Assembly: GCA_016716885.1 (NCBI GenBank)
Contig: JADJUV010000055.1
Span: 9,441-73,440, forward strand
Direction: 5' to 3'
From: Candidatus Trichofilum aggregatum
Lineage (GTDB): Bacteria > Chloroflexota > Anaerolineae > Promineifilales > Promineifilaceae
DNA: 64,000 nucleotides
Position 1 is the first letter of the stretch. The number at the start of each line of letters is the position of its first letter. Positions 1-8,726 of the stretch are shown piece by piece. The translations under genes and the position numbers were made by a program. The notes beneath the pieces were generated by a model, which searched no databases, had not been told where the DNA came from, and was given only the letters and a program-made list of their open reading frames with translations.

Positions 1-282
1 ATGAATGACCAACTCCAAGCAACCACCGATCATGAAACGATCAAAAAGTGGGTAGAAGAACGAAGTGGCCGTCCGGCCATTGTCTCGCGGGCTGAAGACG
101 CAAACCCGTTGGGGATTTTGCGGATTAATTTCCCTACTGACACTGGCACACAGGCGCGGAACGAGATTACCTGGGATGAGTTTTTTGCCATTTTTGAAGC
201 CAAGAAGCTGGCTTTTTTGCGGCCGCTAGAAATGCTCGCCGCCGAAGCCACCCGCTTCTACAAATTCGTCAACCGGGGCTAG
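1..282 (+). CDS. Small conserved hypothetical protein (93 aa)
   Basis: A complete reading frame begins with ATG at the first base of the window, so neither a ribosome binding site nor an earlier start can be seen. The product is a small soluble protein starting MNDQLQATTDHETIKKW. It has a central ILRINFP strand and an ITWDEFFAIFEAKKLAFL segment. This resembles the small family of about 90 residues found in cyanobacteria, Chloroflexi and proteobacteria that opens T-D-H-x-x-I-x-x-W and carries a W-D-E-F-F motif. Members are usually called hypothetical and are sometimes mislabelled as glucan branching enzyme. One iterated octamer lies at 219, read as Arg-Pro. The function is unknown. Confidence 0.7.
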   Translation: MNDQLQATTDHETIKKWVEERSGRPAIVSRAEDANPLGILRINFPTDTGTQARNEITWDEFFAIFEAKKLAFLRPLEMLAAEATRFYKFVNRG

Positions 283-406
283 CCCGTTAGCCCGCTAAAG
301 CGGTCACTACCAACGGGGACGGGGAACGCGGAACATAGTCCAACTTCTTCGTTCGTAGTAACGGCTTTAGCCGGTTCTTCAGCCCGCTAAAGCGGTCACT
401 ACCAAC
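281..406. repeat. Two copies of the GCTAAAGCGGTCACTAC repeat
   Basis: The gap between the first two genes holds a half copy (281-315) and an imperfect inverted copy (351-406) of a dispersed palindromic repeat. Its arm contains GCTAAAGCGGTCACTAC. Other copies lie at 8311-8370, 10271-10346, 12731-12752 (half), 22969-23026 and 28091-28146. The elements are non-coding and can form strong hairpins. Confidence 0.85.
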
Positions 407-427
407 GGAGAGCGCAGAAGGGTAACG

Positions 428-955
428 ATGTTCACCTTAGATTGGGAACTACTATTCATCCCACAAATATCCATTGCCGAGATATTACTCCGGGGCACAG
501 TCATGTACCTCATACTCTTCGTGATGCTCCGCTTCGTGCTAAAACGAGAGTCGGGAACCGTGGGCATCACCGATTTGCTTCTCGTGGTGCTACTGGCCGA
601 TGCCGCCCAGAACGGTCTGGCCGGTCAGTACAAATCCATCACCGAGGGCGTGCTCCTGGTAGCCACCCTGATTTTCTGGAACTACACCCTTAATTGGGTG
701 GGCTACCACATACCTGCGCTAAACCGACTCGTCTATCCGCGCTCATTACCCCTGGTCGAAGCCGGAAAAATCTTGTGGCCCAACATGCGCCGCGAACTCA
801 TCACGGAAAATGAATTGATGAGTAAATTGCGCGAACAGAATATAGAAGACATGAAAGAAGTGAAGGAAGCCTACATGGAAGGGGATGGTCAGATCAGTGT
901 CATCAAATACAAGTCTGACGATCAACCATCGCGGCCGCAAAGAAGAGGCATATAA
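428..955 (+). CDS. DUF421 / YetF-like membrane protein
   Basis: The 175-residue protein begins with two or three hydrophobic segments (about residues 15-85), including AEILLRGTVMYLILFVMLR and LLLVVLLADAAQ. A cytoplasmic part follows, with the L-V-E-A-G-K-I and ENELMSKLREQNIEDMKEVK stretches typical of the DUF421 (YetF) C-terminal domain. Family members are inner-membrane proteins of unknown biochemical role. The start follows a GAAGGGT stretch. The next gene begins two bases after the stop, so the two are probably co-transcribed. The end of the protein (SRPQRRGI) is encoded partly by an iterated octamer. Confidence 0.82.
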   Translation: MFTLDWELLFIPQISIAEILLRGTVMYLILFVMLRFVLKRESGTVGITDLLLVVLLADAAQNGLAGQYKSITEGVLLVATLIFWNYTLNWVGYHIPALNRLVYPRSLPLVEAGKILWPNMRRELITENELMSKLREQNIEDMKEVKEAYMEGDGQISVIKYKSDDQPSRPQRRGI

Positions 956-957
956 CC

Positions 958-1590
958 ATGAATAAAGCAGTTTTTTTGGATAAAGACGGCACACTGATTC
1001 AAGACGTGCCTTACAACGTACACCCCGATGCCATCTGGTTAATGCCAGGGGCGATCACCGGGCTTAAGAAGCTACACAAGCTGGGCTATAAGCTCATCGT
1101 CATTACCAACCAGGCCGGTGTGGCCCACGGCTATTTCAGCGAACGGGCTTTGCGGCAGGTTGAAGAGCACCTGCATTGGTTGCTCTCTCTGGCCGGAATC
1201 CCTCTCACCGGTTTTTATTACTGTCCTCATCACCGGGAAGGGGCCTTGTCGGAATATGCGGTGGCCTGTGATTGTCGTAAACCGGAACCCGGTTTGATAT
1301 TGCGGGCGGCTGATGACCATGACATTGATTGCGGCCGCTCCTGGATGGTTGGCGATATTTTGCATGATGTCGAGGCCGGGCAACGGGCCGGTTGTCGCAC
1401 CATTCTCATTAACAACGGCGGGGAAACAGAATGGCAACTCTCCGAAAACCGCCTGCCCCAGTTTATGGCGGGCAATCTGGTGGAAGTGGCCCGCATCATC
1501 ACCGCCCACAACGAGCTTGAACCAGGCAAAAATGGGCTGGGCCGGAGAGAACTATCTCTCCCGTATCAGGCCCAACTAACCACCTGGTAA
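958..1590 (+). CDS. gmhB: D-glycero-D-manno-heptose 1,7-bisphosphate 7-phosphatase-like HAD phosphatase
   Basis: A 210-residue HAD-superfamily hydrolase of the histidinol/heptose-bisphosphate phosphatase type. Motif I is DKDGT (residues 8-12; the first Asp is the nucleophile), motif II lies in ITNQAG (about 49-54), and motif III/IV lies in KPEPG and VGDILHDVEAG. The paired CPHH and CDC cysteines and histidines form the zinc loop characteristic of GmhB. GmhB removes the 7-phosphate in ADP-heptose or GDP-heptose synthesis. No other heptose gene is in the window, so the true substrate may differ. The C-terminal 25 residues extend past the usual core. The start follows AGAGGC and lies two bases after the DUF421 stop. 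Confidence 0.82.
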   Translation: MNKAVFLDKDGTLIQDVPYNVHPDAIWLMPGAITGLKKLHKLGYKLIVITNQAGVAHGYFSERALRQVEEHLHWLLSLAGIPLTGFYYCPHHREGALSEYAVACDCRKPEPGLILRAADDHDIDCGRSWMVGDILHDVEAGQRAGCRTILINNGGETEWQLSENRLPQFMAGNLVEVARIITAHNELEPGKNGLGRRELSLPYQAQLTTW

Positions 1591-1662
1591 GGCAACCGGA
1601 AGACCCATCTCCCTGACCCCCTTCCCGGTTGCACATTAAGAAAATAACCAAGTAATAGCCGT

Positions 1663-1765
1663 GTCATTCTGACGAGTCTTCGAGGAAGAATCCCTACGAG
1701 CCAGGTTTACGGGATGCTTCGGGGGACCTCAGCCCTGTCCTGAGCCTGCCGAAGGGATGACACGG
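1663..1765. repeat. GTCATTCTGA...GGAAGAATCC family repeat
   Basis: This intergenic element opens with GTGTCATTCTGACGAGTC and closes with GGGATGACACGG, so its ends are inverted. Related copies occur at 12818-12920 and 14047-14245. All carry the GAGTCTTCGAGGAAGAATC or GAATGACA core seen in a repeat family widely scattered in bacterial genomes. No coding potential is visible. Confidence 0.7.
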
Positions 1766-1908
1766 CGAGGATTACCGGTTTAATTTCTTGACTTTCAGCA
1801 GATGCCGGCCCGTTCGCATCTGGGGATGCTCACTCCTCACCTTTCAACTGAAACGAAACACACCCTTCCGGTGGTGACTTAATCTAGCAATTCTCCATTT
1901 GACAGACC

Positions 1909-2175
<267 letters not shown>

Positions 2176-2327
2176 GGCGGGCGGCTTGGGGGGGATTGCT
2201 AGACTTAATCGGTGAGCCTTGGAAAAGAGCAACCACAAGGGATGCCTCTACAAATGGTGTGAACTTCACATTCCCCAAGAGCCACCTTGCCCTTACAAGC
2301 GATAACTATCAGGAAACAACCAATATC

Positions 2328-2741
2328 ATGAGCAGAAAAACACAACCCACTATTTTATGTCTGGCCCATCTGGGATGGGACAATGTCTGGCAAAGGCCGC
2401 AACAGCTTTTGTCTCGGTTGGCGCAACATTATCCGGTTATTTATGTCAACGAGCCGTTTATGACGACCCCCGAGGCAGAACCTCATCTGAAATCGGTGGC
2501 TATGGGCGGGAATGTCTCGGCCTGGCAACCGTTTTTCCCTGACCGGCAAGATGTACGGGACAGTTGGGAAGAGAATTACATGGAGCTGGTGAAGAACCTG
2601 TTGTTGGATCAACAGTTGGTGCATCAGAACGGGGTGCTCGCGGCCGCGCAGCCACTCATCCTCTGGTTCTACACCCCCTACCCCGTACTACTTCCTGGAT
2701 CATTTCCCCGCCGACCTGGTGGTGTACGATGTCATGGATGA
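2328..2741 (+). CDS. Glycosyltransferase, N-terminal part (frameshifted gene)
   Basis: This is the first part of a GT4-like glycosyltransferase. The chosen ATG at 2328 follows AGGAAAC and gives MSRKTQPTILCLAHLGWDN. The longer frame upstream only reads the corrupted G/C block. The motif VWQRPQQLLSRLA and the following YPVIYVNEPF are typical of the Rossmann domain of capsule or teichuronic-type glycosyltransferases. The true reading leaves this frame near 2674-2685, where an extra base in a C run shifts it. After that point this frame encodes unrelated residues and stops at 2741. The gene continues at 2686. It lies upstream of a FAD oxidoreductase of UDP-galactopyranose-mutase type, which suggests a cell-surface glycan role. 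Confidence 0.75.
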   Translation: MSRKTQPTILCLAHLGWDNVWQRPQQLLSRLAQHYPVIYVNEPFMTTPEAEPHLKSVAMGGNVSAWQPFFPDRQDVRDSWEENYMELVKNLLLDQQLVHQNGVLAAAQPLILWFYTPYPVLLPGSFPRRPGGVRCHG

Positions 2742-3615
2742 GCTGGCCAATTTCAAGCACGCGGCCGCGGACCTGCGTGAGCGGGAAACGATTCTGCTAG
2801 AGCGGGCGGATCTGGTATTCACGGGCGGCCGCAGCCTCTATCAGGCTCGGCAGGGGTTACATGACAACCTGCACCTCTTCCCCAGCGGCGTCGAACCGGA
2901 GCATTTTGCCCGCGCCCTCCAGCCCGCCACACCCGTCGCGTCGGAAATTAGCCATTTGCCATTCCCGGTGTTGGGTTACTACGGCGTGATAGACGAGCGT
3001 ATCGATCTGGCTTTGTTGGATCACCTGGCGACGGAACATCCTGAGTGGTCAATTGTTATGGTGGGGCCAATCGCCAAAATCGATCCCGCCGAGCTACCCC
3101 GCCGCCCCAATATTCATTATCACGGCAAACAACCGTATGAGCGGTTGCCTAACTTTTTGAAAGGGTTTGATGTGTGTTTGATGCCCTTTGCTATGAACGA
3201 GGCGACCTGTTCGCTCAGCCCGACGAAAACGTTGGAGTATATGGCGGCCCACAAACCGATTGTGAGTACACCCGTGCCGGATGTGGTTACGAATTGGGGG
3301 GATGTGGTGAAAATTGCGGCGAATGCGGAAGAGTTCGCGGCCGCGATCGAATATTCGCTGCGTGAATCCACCATGCAACGGGCCTGGCGGGTGGGGTTGT
3401 CCAAACGTCATCTGGCCTATAGCACCTGGGATCACATCACCCACGAAATGCACAATCTGATGGAAGCAGGCTTACAAAAGCAAGGGTACGGGGCAGCGCG
3501 GCCGCGGGCATTCTCACCGCTTCATCAAGAAAACGGGCTAAACGGGTCGCACCCAGTCGCACCCAGAAACACGGCTCTAAACCGATTACAGCCGGTTGAG
3601 GTTGTTATGACGTAA
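2686..3615 (+). CDS. Glycosyltransferase, C-terminal part (frameshifted gene)
   Basis: This frame continues the gene begun at 2328. It encodes YYFLDHFPADLVVYDVMDE, then the nucleotide-sugar-binding half: PNIHYHGKQPYERLPNFL, DVCLMPFAMNE and LSPTKTLEYMAAHKPIVSTP. The last carries the conserved E of GT-B retaining glycosyltransferases. Removing one C from either run at 2674-2678 or 2681-2684 joins both halves into a protein of about 429 residues, normal for the family. No start codon with a ribosome binding site serves this half alone. The C-terminal tail (about residues 390-429 of the joined protein) is low-complexity. Four iterated octamers lie in this part (2761, 2825, 3337, 3498); another, at 2640, is in the first part. 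Confidence 0.75.
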   Translation, partial: YYFLDHFPADLVVYDVMDELANFKHAAADLRERETILLERADLVFTGGRSLYQARQGLHDNLHLFPSGVEPEHFARALQPATPVASEISHLPFPVLGYYGVIDERIDLALLDHLATEHPEWSIVMVGPIAKIDPAELPRRPNIHYHGKQPYERLPNFLKGFDVCLMPFAMNEATCSLSPTKTLEYMAAHKPIVSTPVPDVVTNWGDVVKIAANAEEFAAAIEYSLRESTMQRAWRVGLSKRHLAYSTWDHITHEMHNLMEAGLQKQGYGAARPRAFSPLHQENGLNGSHPVAPRNTALNRLQPVEVVMT

Positions 3616-3696
3616 CTATTCACCCTCATTCCCAGCCCTTCTCCCTGTTTGTTGACTAAATTTTTAATCGGGTCTTGTCTCCAAACACCTGTAACT

Positions 3697-3790
3697 TACT
3701 CGACATTGGCGTTTTTTTGTGCTGACTTCTAGAGACTGAGAGATTAAGAGATTTCCAGAGGTCGTCTAAATTTTCGCCCGAGTCGAGTAA
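3697..3790. repeat. CGACATTGGCG long dispersed repeat, copy 1
   Basis: A repeat of about 95 bases starts CGACATTGGCGTTTT and includes AGAGATTAAGAGATTT and AGAGGTCGTC. It recurs nearly intact at 6503-6597. Degenerate parts lie on either side of a hairpin at 20763-20818 and 21028-21062. All copies are intergenic and non-coding. Confidence 0.8.
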
Positions 3791-3885
3791 CTGATTAAAT
3801 TCTCGTTCTTCAGTTAAGGGCGAACGAGCACGAACGATAAGGGCGGCCAAGCAAGCGACGAGCGCCCACGAAATGAGGAGTAATC

Positions 3886-5292
3886 ATGATAAACATTACC
3901 AAGGAGAAACAGTTTATATTGGGCGGGGGAGTTACCGGCCTGGCGGCCGGACTCAGCTCAGGTTTACCCGTTTTGGAAGCGGCCGCGGAGCCGGGTGGCA
4001 TTTGCTCTTCCTACTACGTGCGCCCAGGTACAACGGAGCGTCTGCCCCAAGCCCCTGCCGATGGGGAAGCCTATCGCTTTGAAATTGGCGGTGGACACTG
4101 GATTTTCGGTGGGGATCCCACCGTTCTCCGTTACATCCGGCAAGTAAGCCCGGTGCGTAGTTACGCCCGGCGCTCATCCGTATATTTTGCCGAGCGGGAC
4201 TTGTATGTCCCTTACCCTTTGCAAAACCATTTACGCTATTTGGGAGAAGAGATCGCCGAGCAGGCGCTCAAAGAACTGACCAAACCGCGCCGCCCTTTCA
4301 GCACCATGCAAGAATGGCTTACCGAAAGTTTCGGCCCTACGTTGGGGAAGTTGTTCTTCTACCCTTTTCATGATCTGTACACGGCCGGGTTGCATGACCG
4401 GATCGCGCCGCAGGATGCCTACAAATCACCCGTTGATTTATCTCAGGTTATTCAAGGCACATTTAGTCAGGCGCAGGCGGCGGGTTATAACGTCAACTTC
4501 GTTTACCCCATTGAAGGGTTGAACACGCTGGCGCAGCGGATGGCGAATTTCTCCCATATCTCTTATGACAAACGGATTGTGGCTATTAACACCCGGAGCA
4601 AAAAGCTGTATTTCCAGGATGGTGGCAGCCTGGTTTACGATTCCGTGATCTCCACCTTGCCCCTGAACAAGATGATGGCCCTGACTGATCTATCGGTGGA
4701 GCCGGAGCCAGACCCGTATACGTCGGTGTTGGTCTTAAACATTGGGGCAGTACGCGGCCGCAACTGCCCTAACGATCATTGGCTATACAACCCGGACGCC
4801 AAGTCTGGCTTTCACCGGGTTGGTTTTTACAGCAATGTGGACAGCTCTTTCCTGCCCCAATCAAACCGCGCCCAAGAGGAAACGGTGAGCATCTACATTG
4901 AGCGAGCCTATGTGGGCGGCACACACCCCACGGATGCCGAAGTGGCAGCTTATAGTGAGGCGGTAGTGGCTGAGTTGCAATCTTGGGGCTTCATTGAGGC
5001 GGCGGAAGTGGTTGATCCCACCTGGATTGATGTGGCTTACACCTGGTCGTGGCCTGGCTCCCGCTGGAAAGCAGAGGCAATAGGCCGCCTGGAAGAAGCG
5101 GACATTTATCAGGTGGGACGGTATGGACGTTGGATTTTCCAGGGTATTGCTGATTCGATTCGGGATGGGTTTTATGCTGGCAGTAGCATGAAAGATTTCG
5201 CGGCCGCGGCCGCGGCTCCCGTGCTCACAAACTCCCATCATCAAATAAATCACTCCCTCGTTAGCCAACCTCTAAGCCTGACAGAAGCATAG
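3886..5292 (+). CDS. FAD-dependent oxidoreductase of the UDP-galactopyranose mutase / protoporphyrinogen oxidase fold
   Basis: The 468-residue protein begins with a dinucleotide-binding fold: ILGGGVTGLAAG (residues 11-22), an acidic strand end LEAAAEPGG, and the second FAD motif FEIGGGHWIFGGD (about 66-78). A C-terminal FAD-contact segment follows (GRWIFQGIADSIRDGFYAG, about 425-443). PYPLQNHL resembles the YPFQN segment of UDP-galactopyranose mutases. The start at 3886 follows GAGGAG. Proteins of this type often sit next to glycosyltransferases in polysaccharide loci, as here. The reaction is not certain: mutase-like sugar ring chemistry and amine-oxidase-type chemistry are both possible. 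An Ala run near the C-terminus comes from two overlapping iterated octamers at 5200-5213. Confidence 0.75.
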   Translation: MINITKEKQFILGGGVTGLAAGLSSGLPVLEAAAEPGGICSSYYVRPGTTERLPQAPADGEAYRFEIGGGHWIFGGDPTVLRYIRQVSPVRSYARRSSVYFAERDLYVPYPLQNHLRYLGEEIAEQALKELTKPRRPFSTMQEWLTESFGPTLGKLFFYPFHDLYTAGLHDRIAPQDAYKSPVDLSQVIQGTFSQAQAAGYNVNFVYPIEGLNTLAQRMANFSHISYDKRIVAINTRSKKLYFQDGGSLVYDSVISTLPLNKMMALTDLSVEPEPDPYTSVLVLNIGAVRGRNCPNDHWLYNPDAKSGFHRVGFYSNVDSSFLPQSNRAQEETVSIYIERAYVGGTHPTDAEVAAYSEAVVAELQSWGFIEAAEVVDPTWIDVAYTWSWPGSRWKAEAIGRLEEADIYQVGRYGRWIFQGIADSIRDGFYAGSSMKDFAAAAAAPVLTNSHHQINHSLVSQPLSLTEA

Positions 5293-5423
5293 CTAAACTG
5301 TATACCTGCCCTGTACCTGGGTATATTGCCTCCGTTTTGCCCTTGTGCCTATAGTTTACTTAGGGGAAGTTGCGGGGGGCAGGGCAGGTTGCAGGTTGCA
5401 AGGGGCAGGTGGCGAGTGGCGAG

Positions 5424-5500
5424 TAGCAAGTTCCTAGAGTTCCCAAAGTTCCTAGAGTTCCCAAAGTTCCCAGAGTTCCTAGAATTCCCACCATCCCCCC
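5424..5500 (+). repeat. Short tandem repeat of AGTTCCCAA/AGTTCCTAG units
   Basis: About seven imperfect units of 9-11 bases (GAGTTCCCAAA, AGTTCCTAGA and variants) follow each other downstream of the FAD oxidoreductase. Flanking sequence is GGCAGGTTGCAGGTTGC-like. A reading frame crosses it (Lys-Phe-Leu-Glu-Phe-Pro periods) but is not a plausible gene. It is a candidate variable-number repeat. Confidence 0.75.
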
Positions 5501-5567
5501 GCCCTTACCGTTAAATAGCTTATTGGCATGATAAATCGGCTTGATTTGTCATGCTTGAGAGGAATGT

Positions 5568-6461
5568 ATGACACCAACAAATCATGAAAAGGAATATAGG
5601 CCCGTTACCCTTATGTCAAACGGGCCAAAGTGGCCCTCTGTGAACGTGGGGCTGATAGAACGTTGGCTCTCCGGGGTTGGTGGGTTTTTGCTCACGGCTT
5701 ATGGATTTAGCCGTGCTTCCGTCAAAGGGGTGATACTGGCTTTGGGTGGGGGTTATTTGCTGTACCGGGGGATTGGTGGGCATTGTCCGGCTTACGCGGC
5801 CGCGAACGTCAACACCGCCACGGCGGCTACCCAGGGTGAAGTGAAGCTGAAGGCGACAGTAACCGTCAATAAACCCGTGTCCGAGGTTTATCCCTACTGG
5901 CGTAATCTAGAGAATCTGCCTTCCATTATGAAGCACCTTACCGCTGTCACCGTCAAAGATGACAAACATTCCCATTGGTGTGTCAAAGCAGGCCCAGGAA
6001 TGATGCTGGAATGGGATGCCGAAATTATTGCCGAACAAGAAAATCGCCTGCTGGCCTGGCGTTCCCTACCAGAGGCCAGCGTCAGTAACATGGGGCTTAT
6101 TCAATTCCTGGAGGCTCCCGGCGACCGGGGCACCGAAGTTCAGGTAAACATCAGCTACGATGTTCCGGCTGGTGTGCTGGGTGATATCCTGGCCCCTTTT
6201 CTCAACAAGGTCGCTACCCAACAGGTTAAGGATGACCTGCGTCACTTCAAACAGATGATGGAAGCCGGGGAGACGGTCTCGGTAAAGGGTCAACCTTCAG
6301 GGCGGAGTAACGATTCCCCCACGCGGCCGCAACGTTTCCCGGAAAACCCCACCTCCACAGAGCTAGAAAAGAAACGCTTTGGTTCCCAAAAAGATCGTGA
6401 CCTGGTCGAAGAGATGAGTCGGGAATCATTTCCCGCCAGCGACCCGCCCTCGTCATGGTAA
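5568..6461 (+). CDS. DUF2892 - SRPBCC fusion membrane protein
   Basis: A 297-residue protein with two modules. Residues about 24-75 form a DUF2892 (YgaP-like) segment with two short membrane helices (GVGGFLLTAYGF and GVILALGGGYLLYRGIGGHC). Residues about 90-235 form an SRPBCC/polyketide-cyclase-like domain (VTVNKPVSEVYPYWRNLENL, followed by LEWDAEIIAE). The tail ends in ESFPASDPPS, a short motif common at the C-terminus of such proteins. The family binds hydrophobic ligands, but the ligand is unknown. The start follows GAGAGGA. Two iterated octamers lie in the linkers, at 5796 and 6323. It is flanked by repeat-rich gaps and looks like a single-gene unit. Confidence 0.82.
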   Translation: MTPTNHEKEYRPVTLMSNGPKWPSVNVGLIERWLSGVGGFLLTAYGFSRASVKGVILALGGGYLLYRGIGGHCPAYAAANVNTATAATQGEVKLKATVTVNKPVSEVYPYWRNLENLPSIMKHLTAVTVKDDKHSHWCVKAGPGMMLEWDAEIIAEQENRLLAWRSLPEASVSNMGLIQFLEAPGDRGTEVQVNISYDVPAGVLGDILAPFLNKVATQQVKDDLRHFKQMMEAGETVSVKGQPSGRSNDSPTRPQRFPENPTSTELEKKRFGSQKDRDLVEEMSRESFPASDPPSSW

Positions 6462-6502
6462 AAAATGGCAATCAAACAACTTAGGAACGAGAATTTAACA
6501 AG

Positions 6503-6597
6503 TTATTCGACATTGGCGTTTTTTGTGCTGACCTCTGGAGACTAAGAGACTGAGAGATTAAGAGATTTTCAGAGGTCGTCCAAATTTTCGCCAGAGT
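6503..6597. repeat. CGACATTGGCG long dispersed repeat, copy 2
   Basis: Nearly identical to 3697-3790, with the same order of sub-blocks (CGACATTGGCGTTTTTTG, then GAGATTAAGAGATTTTC, then AGAGGTCGTC). It lies just after the SRPBCC gene, in the 615-base gap to the dehydrogenase. Confidence 0.8.
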
Positions 6598-6738
6598 CAA
6601 ACAAGTTACAGAAGTCTGGAGACAAGACCATCTTTACGAAAGTCAGACGTATGTTTTGATGACACGCCTCACCTTTGGTTTGTCGCCGGAACCCCCCACC
6701 CCTAACCCCGCCCCCAGGGGCAGGTAACTTTTTCTAGA

Positions 6739-6774
6739 CGCGGTTTTTCGGGGCTTCCGCTCCGAAAAACCGCG
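6739..6774. repeat. Hairpin CGCGGTTTTTCGG, intergenic
   Basis: A perfect 13-base stem (CGCGGTTTTTCGG at 6739-6751 with its complement at 6762-6774) encloses a 10-base loop. Related GCGGTTTTCG hairpins lie at 8491-8526 and 29464-29493. All follow a CCCCTACCCC-type tract, so they belong to one intergenic element family. The sites could act as bidirectional terminators, but none has a clear T run. Confidence 0.75.
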
Positions 6775-6932
6775 CCGCTACAATTCCCCTTCCCCCCGGG
6801 AATCGTCAGAGGGATGGCTCTTCCGATTCAATCTACCAAGGACTTAGGTAAAGCTAGTCGAGTCTCTCATCTCAGTTCCGCAGGTTATTTAATCCTCGTT
6901 CCTTAGTCATCGTCCAAGATAAGTTCCACCCA

Positions 6933-6964
6933 GACCTGACAGGTTTCCGAAAACCTGTCAGGTC
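6933..6964. terminator. Hairpin GACCTGACAGGTTT, possible terminator
   Basis: A perfect 14-base stem (GACCTGACAGGTTT) with a CCGA loop lies 113 bases before the dehydrogenase start. A near copy lies at 23795-23826, just beyond the stop of a minus-strand gene, and a half copy near 30490. No T run follows, so a terminator role is only inferred. Confidence 0.45.
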
Positions 6965-7077
6965 ACAAACCGGAAGTTATTTTCAGATGCTCACTTAGGC
7001 AAGATGGGTTCAATCTTCTGAGATTAAACCCATCTAAAAGCGCCACCGACCTCGATCTCAAGAAGGAAAAGTGCTTT

Positions 7078-8244
7078 ATGAAAGCAGTTTGTTGGAACGG
7101 TAAACAAGATGTAAGAGTGGAGACCGTGCCCGATCCCGTTCTTATTAACCCCCATGATGCCATTATTCGGGTCACATCCACTGCTATTTGTGGGTCGGAT
7201 TTACACCTATACAACGGCAATATTCCCGGCATGAAGGCCGGAGATATCTTGGGGCATGAATTCATGGGCGAAGTTGTCGAAGTAGGCCCTGAAGTCAAAA
7301 AACTTAAAACAGGAGATAGGGTCGTCGTACCCTTTACCATCTCCTGCGGCCAATGCTTCTACTGCCAGAAACACCTCTGGTCCTTATGCGACAACTCCAA
7401 CCCTAATGCGGGCATCGCTGAGGGACTATATGGGTATTCAGGCTCCGGCTTGTTTGGTTATTCCCACATCTTTGGTGGATATGCCGGGGGACAGGCGGAA
7501 TATGTACGTGTGCCCTTTGCCGATGTTGGTCCCCTGAAGATTAACAACGGCTTGTCTGATGAGCAGGTTTTGTTCTTGTCTGACATTTTCCCGACGGGAT
7601 ATATGGCGGCCGCAAATTGCAACATCCAACCAGGTGACATTATCGCCATTTGGGGCTGTGGCCCAGTGGGTCAGTTCACTATACGCTCTGCCCTCATGTT
7701 AGGAGCCGAGCGGGTTATCGCCATTGACCGTGTTCCCGAACGGCTAAAACTGGCCGAGGCCAGCGGCGCCGAAACCATTCAATTTGATGGCAACGATGTG
7801 GTAGAAAGATTGAAGGAGCTAACCGGCGGCCGCGGGCCAGATGCCTGTATTGATGCCGTCGGTATGGAAGCCCACGGCATGGGTATAGATGCCCTTTACG
7901 ACCGCGTCACACACAAAATAGGTCTGCAAACAGATCGCCCCACCGCCTTGCGCGAAGTGATTCAAGCCTGTCGCAAGGGGGGTGTCGTTTCTATACCCGG
8001 TGTTTATGGGGGGGTTGTGGACAAAATGCCCATTGGGGCCGCTTTTAGCAAGGGGTTGACCTTCAAAATGGGTCAGACGCATGTTCACGAATATTTGCAC
8101 CCCTTATTGGAACACATCGAGCAAGGGCACATCGATCCATCCTTCGTTATCACCCACCAACTGAGCCTGGACGAGGCACCCCATGCCTACAAGCTATTCA
8201 ACGATAAACAGGAAAACTGCATCAAGGTCGTCCTACGACCCTAA
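7078..8244 (+). CDS. Zinc-dependent alcohol dehydrogenase, formaldehyde-dehydrogenase-like
   Basis: A 388-residue medium-chain dehydrogenase. The catalytic zinc ligands are in ICGSDLHLY (Cys about 38) and GHEFMGEV (His about 61). The structural zinc cysteines are in CGQCFYCQKHLWSLC. The NAD-binding fold has IWGCGPVGQFTI with acidic AIDRVPERL after the next strand. Length and the long insert around QTDRPTALREVIQACRKGG match the glutathione-independent formaldehyde dehydrogenase-like group of threonine/sorbitol dehydrogenase relatives. Such enzymes oxidise small alcohols or aldehydes with NAD(P); the substrate here is unknown. An AAGGA stretch precedes the ATG. It is a single-gene unit flanked by hairpin repeats on both sides. 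Confidence 0.85.
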   Translation: MKAVCWNGKQDVRVETVPDPVLINPHDAIIRVTSTAICGSDLHLYNGNIPGMKAGDILGHEFMGEVVEVGPEVKKLKTGDRVVVPFTISCGQCFYCQKHLWSLCDNSNPNAGIAEGLYGYSGSGLFGYSHIFGGYAGGQAEYVRVPFADVGPLKINNGLSDEQVLFLSDIFPTGYMAAANCNIQPGDIIAIWGCGPVGQFTIRSALMLGAERVIAIDRVPERLKLAEASGAETIQFDGNDVVERLKELTGGRGPDACIDAVGMEAHGMGIDALYDRVTHKIGLQTDRPTALREVIQACRKGGVVSIPGVYGGVVDKMPIGAAFSKGLTFKMGQTHVHEYLHPLLEHIEQGHIDPSFVITHQLSLDEAPHAYKLFNDKQENCIKVVLRP

Positions 8245-8310
8245 GTAATCGTTCGTTTTTAACTTGGCGGTTTTTGTGATTGGAGACTATAGCTTTCAAG
8301 AAAAAGCTTT

Positions 8311-8370
8311 AGTTCGTAGTGACCGCTTTAGCGGGCTGGTGTTAGCCCGCTAAAGCGGTCACTACGAACT
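8311..8370. repeat. Perfect 27-bp inverted repeat, GCTAAAGCGGTCACTAC family
   Basis: Two perfect 27-base arms separated by GGTGTT. The arm contains GTAGTGACCGCTTTAGCGGG. It is the cleanest copy of the family and lies 66 bases after the dehydrogenase stop, where it could end transcription. The rest of the gap to 8726 holds a GCGGTTTTCG hairpin and no gene. Confidence 0.9.
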
Positions 8371-8490
8371 AAAACCCCAATTGATTATCTGAACATCTAT
8401 AGTACGGCTTTACGCAACTCTTTAGCAGGGTTAGTCGGAAGACCCATCCCCCTACCCCCTTCCCGAAGTGGACAGGGAAGGGAGTACCAA

Positions 8491-8526
8491 GTGCCGGTTT
8501 TCGGCGCGCGCGGCCGAAAACCGCAC
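8491..8526. repeat. Hairpin CGGTTTTCGGC, intergenic
   Basis: An 11-base stem (CGGTTTTCGGC) with a GCGCGCG loop, the second copy of the hairpin family also seen at 6739-6774 and 29464-29493. It is preceded by the same GTCGGAAGACCCATCCCC sequence found before the copy at 29464. Confidence 0.75.
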
Positions 8527-8726
8527 CTTAAAAATTCCCGCCCCTGGGGCGGGGGTAGGTGGAGGTTTCCGGTGTCGAATGGTGAGACTTGTCATAAAAC
8601 ATCCTTCCCTTTCGTAAATTGTCAGAGACTGGTCACTACAGTCTCCAGTCTCTTTTTGACCGTGAACTTGTTTCTGAGCGATTACTAAAGCATCGTGATT
8701 GCTTTAGCAACAAAGAGAGGCGCAAA

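Noticed and set aside
5326..5514. A 62-codon frame with Lys-Phe-Pro-Glu-Phe periods
   Set aside because: It reads the tandem repeat and has no start signal.
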